Assembly: GCF_003315795.1 (NCBI RefSeq)
Contig: NZ_QMEY01000026.1
Coordinates: 1 to 64,000, forward strand
Reading direction: 5' to 3'
DNA length: 64,000 bases
Source: Spongiactinospora rosea
Lineage (GTDB): Bacteria > Actinomycetota > Actinomycetes > Streptosporangiales > Streptosporangiaceae
Shown here: one piece after another, positions 24,613 to 35,631 of the stretch
Position numbering within the stretch: the first letter of the stretch is position 1
Layout: each line of letters starts with the position of its first letter
Program-made: the position numbers and the translations under genes
The notes under the pieces: generated by a model
Told to the model about the DNA's origin: nothing
Databases searched by the model: none
Seen by the model: only the letters and a program-made list of their open reading frames with translations

Positions 24613-26317
24613 GCCGCGAGGGGAGCGACCGGAGGATCAGACGTCCGCGGGCCGGCGTGTGGCCGGCCGCCATCGCCTGCGCCGCGCTGGTCCTGGCCGG
24701 TACCGTGCACCCGCTCGGCGCGGTGCTCGGCACCGCGCTGTCGGCCGACGCGCTGCGGCGTTACGCGCAGTTCTTCACCTCGGCCACGGACCTCACGATC
24801 CTGCGCAACACCCTCGTGCTCGGCGTGCTGGTCGGCCTGTGCGGCACCGCGATCGGGTTCCTGTTCGCGTTCGTGCAGGCCCGGCTGGACGTGCCGGGCA
24901 AGCGCGTACTGCACCTGATAGCGCTGGTCCCGGTGGTCAGCCCGCCGTTCGCGGTGGCCACGGCCGCGGTGGTGCTGTTCGGGCGCAACGGCCTGGTGAC
25001 GGATCGGCTGCTCGGCATCGACTACGACATCTACGGCCTGGACGGGCTGGTGTTCGTCCAGTCGCTGTCGCTGTTCCCGGTGGCCTACCTGGGCCTGCTC
25101 GGCATGCTGCGCGCCATGGACCCGTCGCTGGAGGAGGCGGCGACCACCCTGGGGGCGTCGCGGGCGCGGGTCTTCCGCACGGTGCTGCTGCCGCTGCTCG
25201 CCCCCGGCCTGGCCGGGCCGTTCCTGCTGCTGTTCGTGGAGGCCGTCGCGGACCTCGCCAACCCGCTGGTGGTCAGCGACGACTACGATGTCCTGGCCAG
25301 TCAGGCGTACCGCGCCGTGACCGGGCACTACGACATGACCAGCGCGGCCGTCTACAGCGTGATCCTGCTGGCGCCCTCGATCGGCGTCTTCGCCGTCCAG
25401 CGGTACTGGCTGGGCCGCAGGACGCGGACGACCGTCACCGGCAGGCCGTCCGGCAGCGTGCGGCTGATCTCCGGGTGGGGGCGCTGGCCGGTGTTCGCCC
25501 TGGCGGTGTTCATCGCGCTGATCATCGTGGTCCTTTACGGCACGGTGGTGACGGGCGGCCTCACCCGCCTGTTCGGCGTGGACTACACGCCGACGTTCGC
25601 CCATCTGGCGGAGGTGCTGTTCGGCACGGGCCGGGAGGCGGTGCTGGACACCACGCTGCTGGCGGTGCTCGCCACCCCGATCGCCGGGTTCTTCGGCCTG
25701 CTCATCGCCTGGGTCGCGGTACGGCGGATGCCCCGGCTCGGCGGCTGGCTGGACCTCGCGGGCACGCTCGGCGTCGCGGTGCCGGGGACCGTGCTCGGCA
25801 TCGGGTACCTGCTCGCCTACCACGCCCCCTGGTACATCGGCGATGCGCAGGTGTTCCCCAGCCTGGTCGGCGGGGGCGCGGTGGCGGGCGGGGCGGCGAT
25901 CATCGTGCTCGCGTACGTCGTGCGGTCGGTACCGGCCGCGCTGCGCACCGGTACGGCGGCGCTGTCCCAGCTGCACCCGAACCTGGAGGAGGCGGCGGCC
26001 GACCTCGGCTCCGGCCCGCTGCGCGCCTTCCGCACGGTCACCCTCCCGCTGGTCCGCCCGGCGATGTTCACCGGCCTCGGCTACGCCTTCGCCCGCTGCA
26101 TGACCTCGGTCTCCACCATCGTGCTGCTGGTCACGCCGGGCACCGAGATCATCACCTCCCGGCTGCTCGGCGCGGCGACCAACAACCGCCACGGCGTCGC
26201 GCTCGCCTACTGCACGGTGCTGACCTGCATCGTGCTCGCCGGGTTCGGCGTCATCCGGCTGCTGGTCGGCCGTGACGCCGTACTTCACCGGGTCACCGGA
26301 GGAAGGCAGGAACGACG

Positions 26318-26321
<4 letters not shown>
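24609..26321 (+). CDS. ABC transporter permease (fused double domain)
   Basis: A 570-residue protein from a GTG inside the GTGA overlap. About 12 membrane helices are visible, in two permease halves each with an EAA loop: SLEEAATTLGASRARVFRTV and NLEEAAADLGSGPLRAFRTV. This duplicated layout is typical of FbpB/AfuB-type importers. It is coupled to the substrate-binding gene upstream and overlaps the ATPase start (26318) by ATGA. The open frame extending further left is not coding. Confidence 0.92.
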
Positions 26322-27445
<1,124 letters not shown>

Positions 27446-27489
27446 TCCCCCGTCTCTCCTATGCCCCGTCTGTCACATCAGGAGCCGCC

Positions 27490-28290
27490 GTGGGAGCCCG
27501 CTCGTTATCCGCGTTAGCCGCACTGCTCGCCGTGCTGGCCCTTTGCTGTCCGCCGGTGCAGGCCGAGGCGGCGGCCAACGTGGTGGTGTACCTGTGCAAG
27601 TACACCGGCACCACCGAGACGGAGACCGTCACCATCGACGTCGGGCTTGAGGTGCCGGCCTCGCCGGTGACGGGGCAGCAGATGACCATCGGGTGGCGCG
27701 GCGCGTACACGGCCCTCGCGCTGCTCGCGCCCGAGCAGGGGCTGCCCGCCGACGCCAAGCTGTACGCCTACGCCTCGATCAAGGGGATCGACGGGCTGAC
27801 GTCCGCGACGGGGGTGGGCACGCTTCCCCCGGTCGGCGAGGACGACCAGATCCAGCTCCCCACCGGCGTGGTGGAGCTCAAGACCACCCCCGGCAAAGCG
27901 GGCACCGGGACGATTCAGCCCGCCGCCATCAACGTCGGCACCAAGCCCACCGAGCCGCTGATCGAGTGCGAGGTGCAGAACGAGGCGGCGCTGTCGCCCT
28001 CTCCGCTCACGATCACCGACGCGGGCCAGAGCGGTTCCCCGTCCCCGTCGCCGTCCCCGAGTCCGTCGCCCTCCGCGTCGGCTTCGGAGTCCGCCACTCA
28101 GCCGGAGGAGACGGACAACACGGACGAAGAGGAACCGAGCATGAACAAGACCCCCCTCGGCGGGGCCGCGACCGGGGCGGGCGGTGACGCCGGGCCGGAC
28201 GGGCGGACGTTCGTGCTGGTGGGGCTGCTGGTCGCGTTCGCCGCTTCGGCAGGGCTGGTACTGCGCAGGCGCGGCAACCACGCCGGCTGA
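27490..28290 (+). CDS. Secreted surface protein with Ser-Pro linker and C-terminal membrane anchor
   Basis: 266 residues from the GTG at 27490, with AGGAG 5 nt upstream; a GTG at 27442 overlapping the ATPase stop is the alternative. A signal peptide (LAALLAVLALCCPPVQAEAAA), a ~130-residue beta-rich domain with two cysteines (VVVYLCKYTG, LIECEVQNEA), a PSPSPSPSPSPSAS linker, an acidic stretch and a final membrane helix FVLVGLLVAFAASAGLVLRR follow in order. No clear LPxTG is seen. Probably cell-wall exposed; its position after the transporter may be operonic. Function unknown. Confidence 0.75.
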   Translation: MGARSLSALAALLAVLALCCPPVQAEAAANVVVYLCKYTGTTETETVTIDVGLEVPASPVTGQQMTIGWRGAYTALALLAPEQGLPADAKLYAYASIKGIDGLTSATGVGTLPPVGEDDQIQLPTGVVELKTTPGKAGTGTIQPAAINVGTKPTEPLIECEVQNEAALSPSPLTITDAGQSGSPSPSPSPSPSPSASASESATQPEETDNTDEEEPSMNKTPLGGAATGAGGDAGPDGRTFVLVGLLVAFAASAGLVLRRRGNHAG

Positions 28291-28299
28291 CCATCGCGC

Positions 28300-28337
28300 G
28301 GATCCGCCGCCGCCCGGCAGGGTCGTCCGGCGGATCC
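28300..28337. terminator. Hairpin between convergent genes
   Basis: GGATCCGCCG and CGGCGGATCC form a 10-bp perfect stem around an 18-nt loop, between the convergent genes ending at 28290 and 28344. Confidence 0.6.
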
Positions 28338-28343
28338 ACTCCC

Positions 28344-28646
28344 TCAGTGGGCGGCGGGTACCGCCCTGGGCGGACGGCCGGTCTCGGCCAGCACCCGTTC
28401 GACACTGTCGGCGGCGGTGATCAACTCGGTCACCGGCGCGATCCGCATCGGCCAGGGGAAGTAGAAGGCGACTTGGCCTTCCGCATCCGCCATGACCAGG
28501 ATGTGCTCCGCTAGAACCGGCGCCTTGGGGTTGGTCACGCTCAATGAGGGTGACCAGCCTTCCTTGACGCGCAGCCGCACGGCGAAGCCTCGCAGTTCAA
28601 GCTCAGTGGCGAGCTTCTCCAGATGGATCTCCGCATCAGTGATCAT
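28344..28646 (-). CDS. Small conserved-looking hypothetical protein
   Basis: 100 residues from MITDAEIHLEKLATELELRG; GGAGG lies about 6 nt upstream. It reads as a compact alpha/beta cytosolic protein with VLAEHILVMADAEGQVAFYFPWPMRIAP, and ends with a helix and PPRAVPAAH. No family recognised. It stands alone between convergent and divergent neighbours. Proteins of this size and pattern often sit beside HTH regulators in actinomycetes, but none is adjacent here. Confidence 0.65.
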   Translation of the reverse strand: MITDAEIHLEKLATELELRGFAVRLRVKEGWSPSLSVTNPKAPVLAEHILVMADAEGQVAFYFPWPMRIAPVTELITAADSVERVLAETGRPPRAVPAAH

Positions 28647-28806
28647 GGTCGCCTCCGTTCCCTCCACGTGCCGGGCGCTCACGCCCGGCCACCGGCACCG
28701 TAGCCACTATGCGCTCACTCGGATGCCGTCGGTAGTGAGAGAATGTCTCCGCAGGCGGAGAATGAACCGCGATACGGCGTTCGTTCACCAAAAGGGGCCG
28801 GGCCGG

Positions 28807-29652
28807 TCAACGCAGGGTGACCAGCGCCATCCGGGAGCGGGCGGCCAGCGACGAGGTGGAGAACCACACCCCGATCAGCCCGACCAGGGCCGTCGAGTCG
28901 GGAACCTCGCAGGTCACGGTGGTCTCGTCGATCCGCCTGGCGCCCGGCACGTCCGCGGCGTACTCCGCCGCCGCGGCGGTCTGGAAGCCGCAGGTCAGCT
29001 CCAGCCGGTCGGGGATCTCCACCGGCCGTAGGTCCGCGGCCCGGCGTACCGCCTCGGCCGCCGCCTCGCGGACCATCGCCTGCGCCCGCCGCGGATGCAG
29101 GCTGTTGGCCGCGGTGACGCCCTCCGCCCGCTTGACGGCCGCGGTGACCACGCCGGGGAAGGCGCGTTCGGCCAGGCCGCAGATCTGGTCGTCGCCGGTC
29201 ACCAGGCCCACCGGCACCCCGTGCTCGGCCGCGAGCAGCGCGTTCACCTCTGCCTCGGAGACGATCCGGCCGTTCAGCCTGAGCCAGGAGAACAGCGAGG
29301 AGAAGCTGTGCGCGAGCACGCCCGGGCAGCCGCCGGGGGCGTGGTAGCCGACGAACAGCGCCACGGCGTGCTCGCCACCGAGGCCGTGCGCCATGCACTG
29401 CGCCTTCGGGCTGCCGGTGACCAGCCGGGCCCGTTCGTCCAGCGCGTCCTGGAGAAAGTTGTCCATGGTCCCGTGGCTGTCGTTGACGGTGACGTTCGCC
29501 GCGCCGGCGTCGAAGGCCCCGGCGATGGCGGCGTTGGCCTCGGCGGTCATCAGTTCCTGGGCGCGCGGGTACCCGTGCCCGCCGCGGACGACCTGATCGA
29601 TCGTCGCGATGCCCGCGATGCCTTCCATGTCCACGGAAATGTAGACGTCCAT
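28807..29652 (-). CDS. M55 family D-aminopeptidase
   Basis: 281 residues starting MDVYISVDMEGIAG with GAGAGGAG upstream; a 33-codon longer frame has no site. Metal ligands of the DppA family are visible: VDMEG (Asp8, Glu10), NDSHGTMDN (His60), VGYHAPGG and SEAEVNALLA. M55 enzymes are zinc aminopeptidases preferring D-Ala-D-Ala-like peptides. It is divergent from the beta-lactamase-fold hydrolase and peptide transporter operon and probably belongs to the same peptide-scavenging system. Confidence 0.92.
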   Translation of the reverse strand: MDVYISVDMEGIAGIATIDQVVRGGHGYPRAQELMTAEANAAIAGAFDAGAANVTVNDSHGTMDNFLQDALDERARLVTGSPKAQCMAHGLGGEHAVALFVGYHAPGGCPGVLAHSFSSLFSWLRLNGRIVSEAEVNALLAAEHGVPVGLVTGDDQICGLAERAFPGVVTAAVKRAEGVTAANSLHPRRAQAMVREAAAEAVRRAADLRPVEIPDRLELTCGFQTAAAAEYAADVPGARRIDETTVTCEVPDSTALVGLIGVWFSTSSLAARSRMALVTLR

Positions 29653-29809
29653 CCGACTCCTCTCAGAGGGTCGCCAGACTTCCATACCAGGCAAGGTCCA
29701 TGTCTTCGGACGCCCGCACAGCTCGGCTGATCGGATTTCGTAGCTCCGCACGATCCGGCACCGCCGGACGCTGCCTACTGTTCACGCAACGTTCCAGGAG
29801 GTGACCAGG

Positions 29810-31189
29810 GTGGAGTCCGAAGATCTGCGGGCACGACTGGCGGAGCACGCGGGCGGGCAGGGCCTCACGGGCGCGGTCCTCGCCGTTCAGCACGGTGACG
29901 AGATCGCCGAGGCGGCGTACGGCGTACTCGACAAGGAATTCGGCTATCCGGCGACCACCGACTCGATCTTCCAGATCGGGTCGATCACCAAGGTCTGGAC
30001 CGCGACGCTGATCATGCAGCTCGCCGACGAGGGCCTGGTCGACCTCGACACGCCCGTGGCGTACTACCTGCCGGGCTTCCGGGTCACCGACGAGGCGGCG
30101 AGCGCCGCCGTCACCGTACGGCAGTTGCTCACCCACGTCGGCGGCTTCGACGGCGACATCTTCGACGACCACGGCGACGGTGACGACGCCGTGCAGCGGT
30201 ACGTGGACGCTCTGGCCGGGCCCGCGCGGCAGCTCTTCCCGCCGGGCACGCTGTGGTCGTACTGCAACAGCGGTTACGTGGTGCTCGGCCGGATCGTGTC
30301 GGTGCTGACCGGGCTGACCTGGGAGGCGGCGATCCGCGAGCGCATCGCCGCGCCGCTCGGCATGACGTACCTGGCGACCTCGCCCGCGGAGGCGATCAGG
30401 TACCGCGTGGCCATGGGCCACATCGAGGGGCCGGGCGGCGAACTGGTCAAGGCGCCGATCTGGGGCATGCCGCGCTCCAACGCGCCCGCCGGCGCCACGC
30501 TCACCATGGCCGCCCGAGACCTGCTCGCGTTCGCCAAAATGCACCAGCGGCTCGGCCTGGCCCCGGACGGCACGCGGGTGCTCTCCGAGCGGAGCGCCCT
30601 GGCGATGCGCGAACCGCAGGCCGAGGTCCCCGGCGACGGCCCGCTGGCCGACCACTGGGGCCTCGGGTGGGAGCTGTTCCGCACCGAGGGCGGGCTGATC
30701 ATCGGCCACGACGGCGGCACGGTCGGGCAGTCCGCGCTGCTGCGCATGGTGCCGGAACGGGACGTCGCCCTCGTGCTCCTCACCAACGGCGGCGGGGTCC
30801 ACAAGCTGCACGAGCTGGCCACCGGCCTGCTGGACGAGCTGGCCGGGACCGCGCTGCCGCCGTTCCCCACGCCGCCCGCGACGCCCCCGCGGGTGGACCC
30901 GGCGTACTTCACCGGGCACTACGAGTCCGGGACGATCGCCGCCGACGTCGTCAGGGACGGCGGCACGCTGGCCGTCGGCCTGCGCCCGATCGGCCCGGCC
31001 GCCTCCCTCCCCGAGGACGACAAGCCGGAGCTCACGCCGGTGGTGCCACTGAACGAGCGGGCCCTGATCAGCGTCGGGCGGCCCCGGGGCTTCCACGAGG
31101 TCTACACATTCATCGGCGACGGCGAGCGGGCCGAGTTCCTGCACATGGGCCGTGCCGTCCCCCGCGCGGAAGACGCCGAGAACGCCTGA
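29810..31189 (+). CDS. Serine hydrolase, beta-lactamase/D,D-peptidase family (copy 1)
   Basis: 459 residues from the GTG at 29810 (GGAGG 8 nt upstream; the GTG at 29801 abuts that site). The active site has IGSITK (Ser of SxxK), YCNSGY (YxN) and GHDGGTVG as the HxG-like third motif. A ~130-residue C-terminal extension follows. The class includes D-aminopeptidases, D-Ala-D-Ala carboxypeptidases and esterases. No signal peptide is seen, so it is likely cytosolic. It resembles the protein at 38271, including the preceding GSITKVWTAT block, so the two are paralogs. First gene of the transporter operon. Confidence 0.9.
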   Translation: MESEDLRARLAEHAGGQGLTGAVLAVQHGDEIAEAAYGVLDKEFGYPATTDSIFQIGSITKVWTATLIMQLADEGLVDLDTPVAYYLPGFRVTDEAASAAVTVRQLLTHVGGFDGDIFDDHGDGDDAVQRYVDALAGPARQLFPPGTLWSYCNSGYVVLGRIVSVLTGLTWEAAIRERIAAPLGMTYLATSPAEAIRYRVAMGHIEGPGGELVKAPIWGMPRSNAPAGATLTMAARDLLAFAKMHQRLGLAPDGTRVLSERSALAMREPQAEVPGDGPLADHWGLGWELFRTEGGLIIGHDGGTVGQSALLRMVPERDVALVLLTNGGGVHKLHELATGLLDELAGTALPPFPTPPATPPRVDPAYFTGHYESGTIAADVVRDGGTLAVGLRPIGPAASLPEDDKPELTPVVPLNERALISVGRPRGFHEVYTFIGDGERAEFLHMGRAVPRAEDAENA

Positions 31190-31235
31190 GACGGCCGACC
31201 GATCCCCCACCGCCAGGCGAAGGAGCCCGACGTAC

Positions 31236-32813
31236 ATGAGAACCAGGAAGACCAGGACGGCCGCGGCGATCACCGTGATCGGGCTCGCGGCCACCGGATG
31301 CGGCGGAGCGGCGGGCGGCGGCGGGGCCGGGGGCGGGGCCGGTGACACCGTGACCATCTCGATCCCGTCCGACCCGGGCACGCTGAGCCCGATGAACACC
31401 TCGGTGTCCATCGCGGTGACGATGAACAAGTACGCCTACGACCCGCTGGTCAACATCGCCGCCGACGGGAAGGTGATCTCCGGGCTGGCCGAGAAGTGGT
31501 CGGCCACGCCCACGTCGGCGGAGTTCGTCCTGCGCGACGGCGTGACCTGCCAGGACGGCTCCAAGCTGACCGCCACGGACGTCGCCGCGATGTTCAACCA
31601 CGTCGCCGACCCCAAGAACGCGGCGGCGCTGATCGGCCTGGCCGTACCGCCGATGGCCAAGGCGAAGGCCGACGACGCGACCCGCACGATCACCCTGAGC
31701 CTGGAGAGCCCGGCCCCGTTCCTGCTCCAGATGGCGGCGCTGATGCCGATCCCCTGCAAGAAGGGCATGGCCGACCCCAAGGGGCTGGCCCGCGCCACCG
31801 ACGGCACCGGCCCCTACCGGCTGGACAAGGCGGTGCCGGGAGACCAGTACACCTACGTCAGACGCGACGGCTACACCTGGGGGCCGGGCGGCGCGAAGGG
31901 GTCCGAACTCCCGGCCAAGGTGGTCTTCAAGGTGGTGGCCAACGAGTCCACCGCCGCCAACCTGCTGCTCGCGGGTCAGCTCGACGTGGCCGAGGTCAAC
32001 GGCCCGGACCGGCAGCGGCTGGACGCCGCCAAGATCGCCTCCCAGGCGCCCATGCTGCCGCTCGGCGAACTGCTGTTCAACGAGGGCAAGGGCCACCCCA
32101 CCGCCGACTTCGCGGTGCGGCACGCGCTGGTCAGCGCCGTGGACCTGAAGCAGATCGGGTCGGTGGCGACCGGCGGGCTCGGCAAGCCCGCCACCAACCT
32201 CGGCGAGATCGCCCCCACCCCCTGCACCGGCGACACGGTCACCGGCAACGTGCCGCCGCACGACCCGGCCAAGGCCGCCGCCTCGCTCACCGAGGCCGGC
32301 TGGACCAAGGCCGGCGGCGTCTGGACGAAGGACGGCAAGCCGCTGACCATCACCGTGCCCTTCCCCGGCACCAAGGGCCCGCGGGTGACCTCGGCGATGG
32401 AGCTGATGGCCAAGCAGTGGACCGACTTCGGCGCCAAGGTGACCACCAAGCCGATCCAGCACGCCACGCTGGACGCCATCCTGGCCTCCGACGCCTGGGA
32501 CATCATCTGGCTGCCGATCGCGGTGCAACTGCCCGACCAGCTCATCCCGTTCTTCGACGGCGCGGCCCCGCCCAAGGGCCAGAACTTCGGGCACGTGGAC
32601 AACCCCGACTACCGGCGGCTGACCGCCAAGGCCGCCACCAAGCCGGGCCAGGAGGGCTGCCCGGACTGGGAGGCCGCGAACGCGGCGCTGGTCAAGCGGC
32701 TGGACGTGGTGACGTTCGTGACCGCGCCCAAGCCGATCTACGCCAAGGGCGTCGCGTTCCGGCTCGAAGGCGACAGCATCATCCCCACCAGCCTGCGAAA
32801 GACCGCGCGCTGA
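31236..32813 (+). CDS. Oligopeptide ABC transporter substrate-binding lipoprotein (SBP family 5)
   Basis: 525 residues from MRTRKTRTAA; AAGGAG is upstream. Lipobox LAATGC (Cys22) is followed by a Gly-rich spacer. Family 5 features are PGTLSPMNT, YDPLVN, GLAEKWS, TATDVAAMFN, GTGPYRL and the long two-lobed body. Family 5 binds di- and oligopeptides, nickel or sugars; the peptidases around it favour peptides. The stop overlaps the permease start (TGATG). Confidence 0.9.
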   Translation: MRTRKTRTAAAITVIGLAATGCGGAAGGGGAGGGAGDTVTISIPSDPGTLSPMNTSVSIAVTMNKYAYDPLVNIAADGKVISGLAEKWSATPTSAEFVLRDGVTCQDGSKLTATDVAAMFNHVADPKNAAALIGLAVPPMAKAKADDATRTITLSLESPAPFLLQMAALMPIPCKKGMADPKGLARATDGTGPYRLDKAVPGDQYTYVRRDGYTWGPGGAKGSELPAKVVFKVVANESTAANLLLAGQLDVAEVNGPDRQRLDAAKIASQAPMLPLGELLFNEGKGHPTADFAVRHALVSAVDLKQIGSVATGGLGKPATNLGEIAPTPCTGDTVTGNVPPHDPAKAAASLTEAGWTKAGGVWTKDGKPLTITVPFPGTKGPRVTSAMELMAKQWTDFGAKVTTKPIQHATLDAILASDAWDIIWLPIAVQLPDQLIPFFDGAAPPKGQNFGHVDNPDYRRLTAKAATKPGQEGCPDWEAANAALVKRLDVVTFVTAPKPIYAKGVAFRLEGDSIIPTSLRKTAR

Positions 32814-33784
32814 TGGCACTGCCGCGCAAGCGCCCGGCCGCGCGCGGACCCTGGACGGGGTTCGCGCTGCGGCGGGTGGTCCGGCTGTTCGTGTCGCTGG
32901 CCGTCCTGGTCACCGCGTCGTTCGGGATGATCCACCTCGTCCCGGGCGACCCGGTGCGGGCCGCGCTCGGCGTGACCGCCGATCCGGCCCTGGTCGCCGC
33001 CCGGCAGCAGGCGCTGGGCCTGGACCGGCCGCTGCCCGAGCAGTTCTGGAACTTCCTGACCGGCCTGGCCCAGGGGCGGCTCGGCGCGTCGATCACCACC
33101 GAACTGCCGGTGGCGCAGATCGTGGCCGACCGGCTCCCGGCGACGCTGGAGATCGCGCTGCCCGCGTTCCTGATGATCATGCTGGTCGGGATTCCGCTGG
33201 GCATGGTGGCGGCGGTGGTGACCAGGGAGCGCCGCCGCGGTGAGCTGGCGTTCACCTCGATCACCGGGGCGATCGGCGCGGTTCCGGAGTTCCTGCTGGC
33301 GGTGGGGCTGATCGCGCTGTTCGCGGTGGCCCTGCCGGTGCTGCCGGTGGCCTCGCGCGCCGGGCTCGACTCCTACGTCCTGCCGATCCTCTCGCTGGCG
33401 CTCGTGCCCGCGGTGATGCTGGCCAGGATCGTGCGGGTGGAGACGCTGAAGGTGCTCGGCGAGGACTACATGCGCACCGCCCGCGCCAAGCTGCTGCCCG
33501 CCCGGCTGGTGTACATCCGGCACGCGCTGCCGAACCTGCTGACCTCCTCGCTCACCATCGGCGGGCTGCTGCTCACCTCGCTGATCGCCGGGACCGTGCT
33601 GATCGAGAACGTGTTCGCCTGGCCGGGGCTCGGCATGACGATCGTCCAGGCGATCACGCAGAAGGACTATCCGCTGGTGCAGGGCATCGTGCTGGTCTAC
33701 GGGGCGGCGGCGCTGGTCATCACGTTCGCGGTCGATGTGGCGGTGGCCATGGCCGATCCCCGTTCCACGATCCGCGGGAGCTGA
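32813..33784 (+). CDS. Peptide ABC transporter permease (DppB-like)
   Basis: A 323-residue permease with the family N-terminus (RLFVSLAVLVTASFGMIHLVPGDPVR), about six membrane helices, and the EAA-type loop VETLKVLGEDYMRTARAKLL. It starts in a TGATG overlap with the binding protein. Two bp separate its stop from the next gene, a fused permease-ATPase. Together they form the import channel. Confidence 0.93.
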   Translation: MALPRKRPAARGPWTGFALRRVVRLFVSLAVLVTASFGMIHLVPGDPVRAALGVTADPALVAARQQALGLDRPLPEQFWNFLTGLAQGRLGASITTELPVAQIVADRLPATLEIALPAFLMIMLVGIPLGMVAAVVTRERRRGELAFTSITGAIGAVPEFLLAVGLIALFAVALPVLPVASRAGLDSYVLPILSLALVPAVMLARIVRVETLKVLGEDYMRTARAKLLPARLVYIRHALPNLLTSSLTIGGLLLTSLIAGTVLIENVFAWPGLGMTIVQAITQKDYPLVQGIVLVYGAAALVITFAVDVAVAMADPRSTIRGS

Positions 33785-33786
33785 GC

Positions 33787-35631
33787 ATGTCCAACGCGTC
33801 CTTCGCGCACCGGCTCCGCCGCACGCTCCGCACGCCGCTCGGCGTCACCGCGCTGGTCGCCGTCACCGTGCTGGCGCTGGTCACCGTGCTCGGCCCGGCC
33901 CTGATGGGCGCGGCGGCCGACCGGGTGGACACCTCGGCCATCGGCGGTGACGGCGGTGGCCACCTGTTCGGCGTGGACCACCTCGGCCGGGACGTCGCGG
34001 CCCGCGTGGTGGCCGCCACCGGGCTGACGATCGGGCTCACCCTGCTGGCCACCGCGATCGGCACGGCGGGCGGGCTGCTGCTCGGCGTCGCCCCGGCGAT
34101 GCTCGGCACCCGGCTGCGGCGGTTCGTCACCGCGACCGTGGGCGTGCTGGTGGCCTTCCCCGGCCTGCTGTTCGTGCTGTTCCTGGCGACGATCTTCGGG
34201 CTGGGGACCACCGGCGCGGTGCTGGCGGTGGGACTGGCGACGGTGCCGCCCGCCGCCCGGCTGGTGCAGAACCTGACGGCGGGGGTGATCGGCTCGGACT
34301 ACGTCGCCGCCGCGCGCATCCTGGGCGTGGGCCGGGTCCGGCTGGTCGCGCGGCACGTACTGCCGAACATCGCCGAGCCGGTGGTGCTGTTCACCAGCCA
34401 GACCATGGCCCAGATCCTGGTGTCGTTCTCCGGCCTGTCCTTCCTCGGGATCGGCGTGCAGCCGCCGGAGTACGACTGGGGGCGGCTGCTCAACGAGCAA
34501 CTGGACCAGATCTACGTGCAGCCGGTCGTGGCGCTCGCCCCCGGGGCGGCCATCATTCTCGCCGGGCTGACGTTCAGCCTGGTCGGCGAGGTCCTCGCCC
34601 GCGCGAGCGGCAGTGATTCCTCCTCCCCACCGCTCGCGCGGGACGAGGTTCCCCCGCCCTCCCCCGCGACGGCTCCGCGCGAGGTGCTGCTTCAGGCCGA
34701 CGACCTGCGGGTGACGTTCCCCGGCGGCCTCACGCCGGTCCGGGGGGTGTCGCTGTCCATCTCCGAGGGCGAGGCGGTCGGCCTGGTGGGCGAGTCCGGG
34801 TCGGGCAAGAGCCTGACCGCGCTGGCGCTGGCCGGGCTGGTGCCGCACCCGGGGCGGGTGAGCGCGGCCACGCTGCGCTTCGACGACGTGGACCTGCTCA
34901 CCCGGCCGCGTACCGGCACCTCCATGGCCATGGTGTTCCAGGACCCGATGGCGTCGCTGAACCCGGCGCTGCGGGTCGGCCGCCAGCTCGCCGAGGTCAC
35001 CGAGGTCCACCTGGGGCACTCGCGGTCGCAGGCCGCGGCCCGGGCCGTCGACCGGCTCGGCGCGGTGCGCATCCCCGAGCCGGAACGCCGGGCCGGGCAG
35101 CGCCCGCACGAGTACTCCGGCGGCATGCGGCAACGGGCCATGATCGGCATGGGCCTGATGGGCGAGCCGAAGCTGATCATCGCCGACGAGCCCACCACCG
35201 CGCTGGACGTGCTGGTCCAGCAGCAGGTCCTGGACCTGCTGGCCAAGGTGCGCGCCGAGTCCGGCGCGGCGCTGATCCTGGTCTCGCACGACATCGCGGT
35301 CGTCGCCCAGGTCTGCCGGCGGGTCATGGTCATGTACGGCGGGCGGGTCGTGGAGGAGCTGCCCGTGGAGAAACTGCGCACCGGGGCCGCCCACCCCTAC
35401 ACCCGGGCGCTGATCGGAGCGGTCCCCACGATGTCCACCGACCGGGAGAGCAGGCTGGCGACCATCCCGGGCCGCCCGCCCGAACCGGCCGAGCGGCCCG
35501 AGGGCTGCGCCTTCGCGCCGCGCTGCGAACGGGCGAACGCCCGCTGCCTGCGCGAGACGCCGGCCCTTGAGGAGCACGGCACGGCGGGCCGGGTCGCCTG
35601 CTGGCACCCGTACTCGGAGGTGGGCGCGTGA
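33787..35631 (+). CDS. Fused peptide ABC permease-ATPase (DppC-DppD fusion)
   Basis: A 614-residue protein. Residues 1-~280 are a DppC-type permease with EAA-like loop SDYVAAARILGVGRVRLVAR and GLSFLGIGVQPP. A Ser/Pro-rich linker (about residues 280-300) joins an ATPase with Walker A GESGSGKS, signature YSGGMRQR, Walker B LIIADEPTTALD and the C-terminal oligopeptide motif with cysteines (CAFAPRCERANARC, VACWHP) seen in DppD/OppD. Most bacteria encode these as separate genes; here there is no stop and no internal start with a site, so the fusion looks genuine. Confidence 0.92.
   Translation: MSNASFAHRLRRTLRTPLGVTALVAVTVLALVTVLGPALMGAAADRVDTSAIGGDGGGHLFGVDHLGRDVAARVVAATGLTIGLTLLATAIGTAGGLLLGVAPAMLGTRLRRFVTATVGVLVAFPGLLFVLFLATIFGLGTTGAVLAVGLATVPPAARLVQNLTAGVIGSDYVAAARILGVGRVRLVARHVLPNIAEPVVLFTSQTMAQILVSFSGLSFLGIGVQPPEYDWGRLLNEQLDQIYVQPVVALAPGAAIILAGLTFSLVGEVLARASGSDSSSPPLARDEVPPPSPATAPREVLLQADDLRVTFPGGLTPVRGVSLSISEGEAVGLVGESGSGKSLTALALAGLVPHPGRVSAATLRFDDVDLLTRPRTGTSMAMVFQDPMASLNPALRVGRQLAEVTEVHLGHSRSQAAARAVDRLGAVRIPEPERRAGQRPHEYSGGMRQRAMIGMGLMGEPKLIIADEPTTALDVLVQQQVLDLLAKVRAESGAALILVSHDIAVVAQVCRRVMVMYGGRVVEELPVEKLRTGAAHPYTRALIGAVPTMSTDRESRLATIPGRPPEPAERPEGCAFAPRCERANARCLRETPALEEHGTAGRVACWHPYSEVGA

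Noticed and set aside
33697..35607. 636-codon minus-strand open frame
   Set aside because: Shadow of the permease-ATPase fusion on the other strand; no domain visible.
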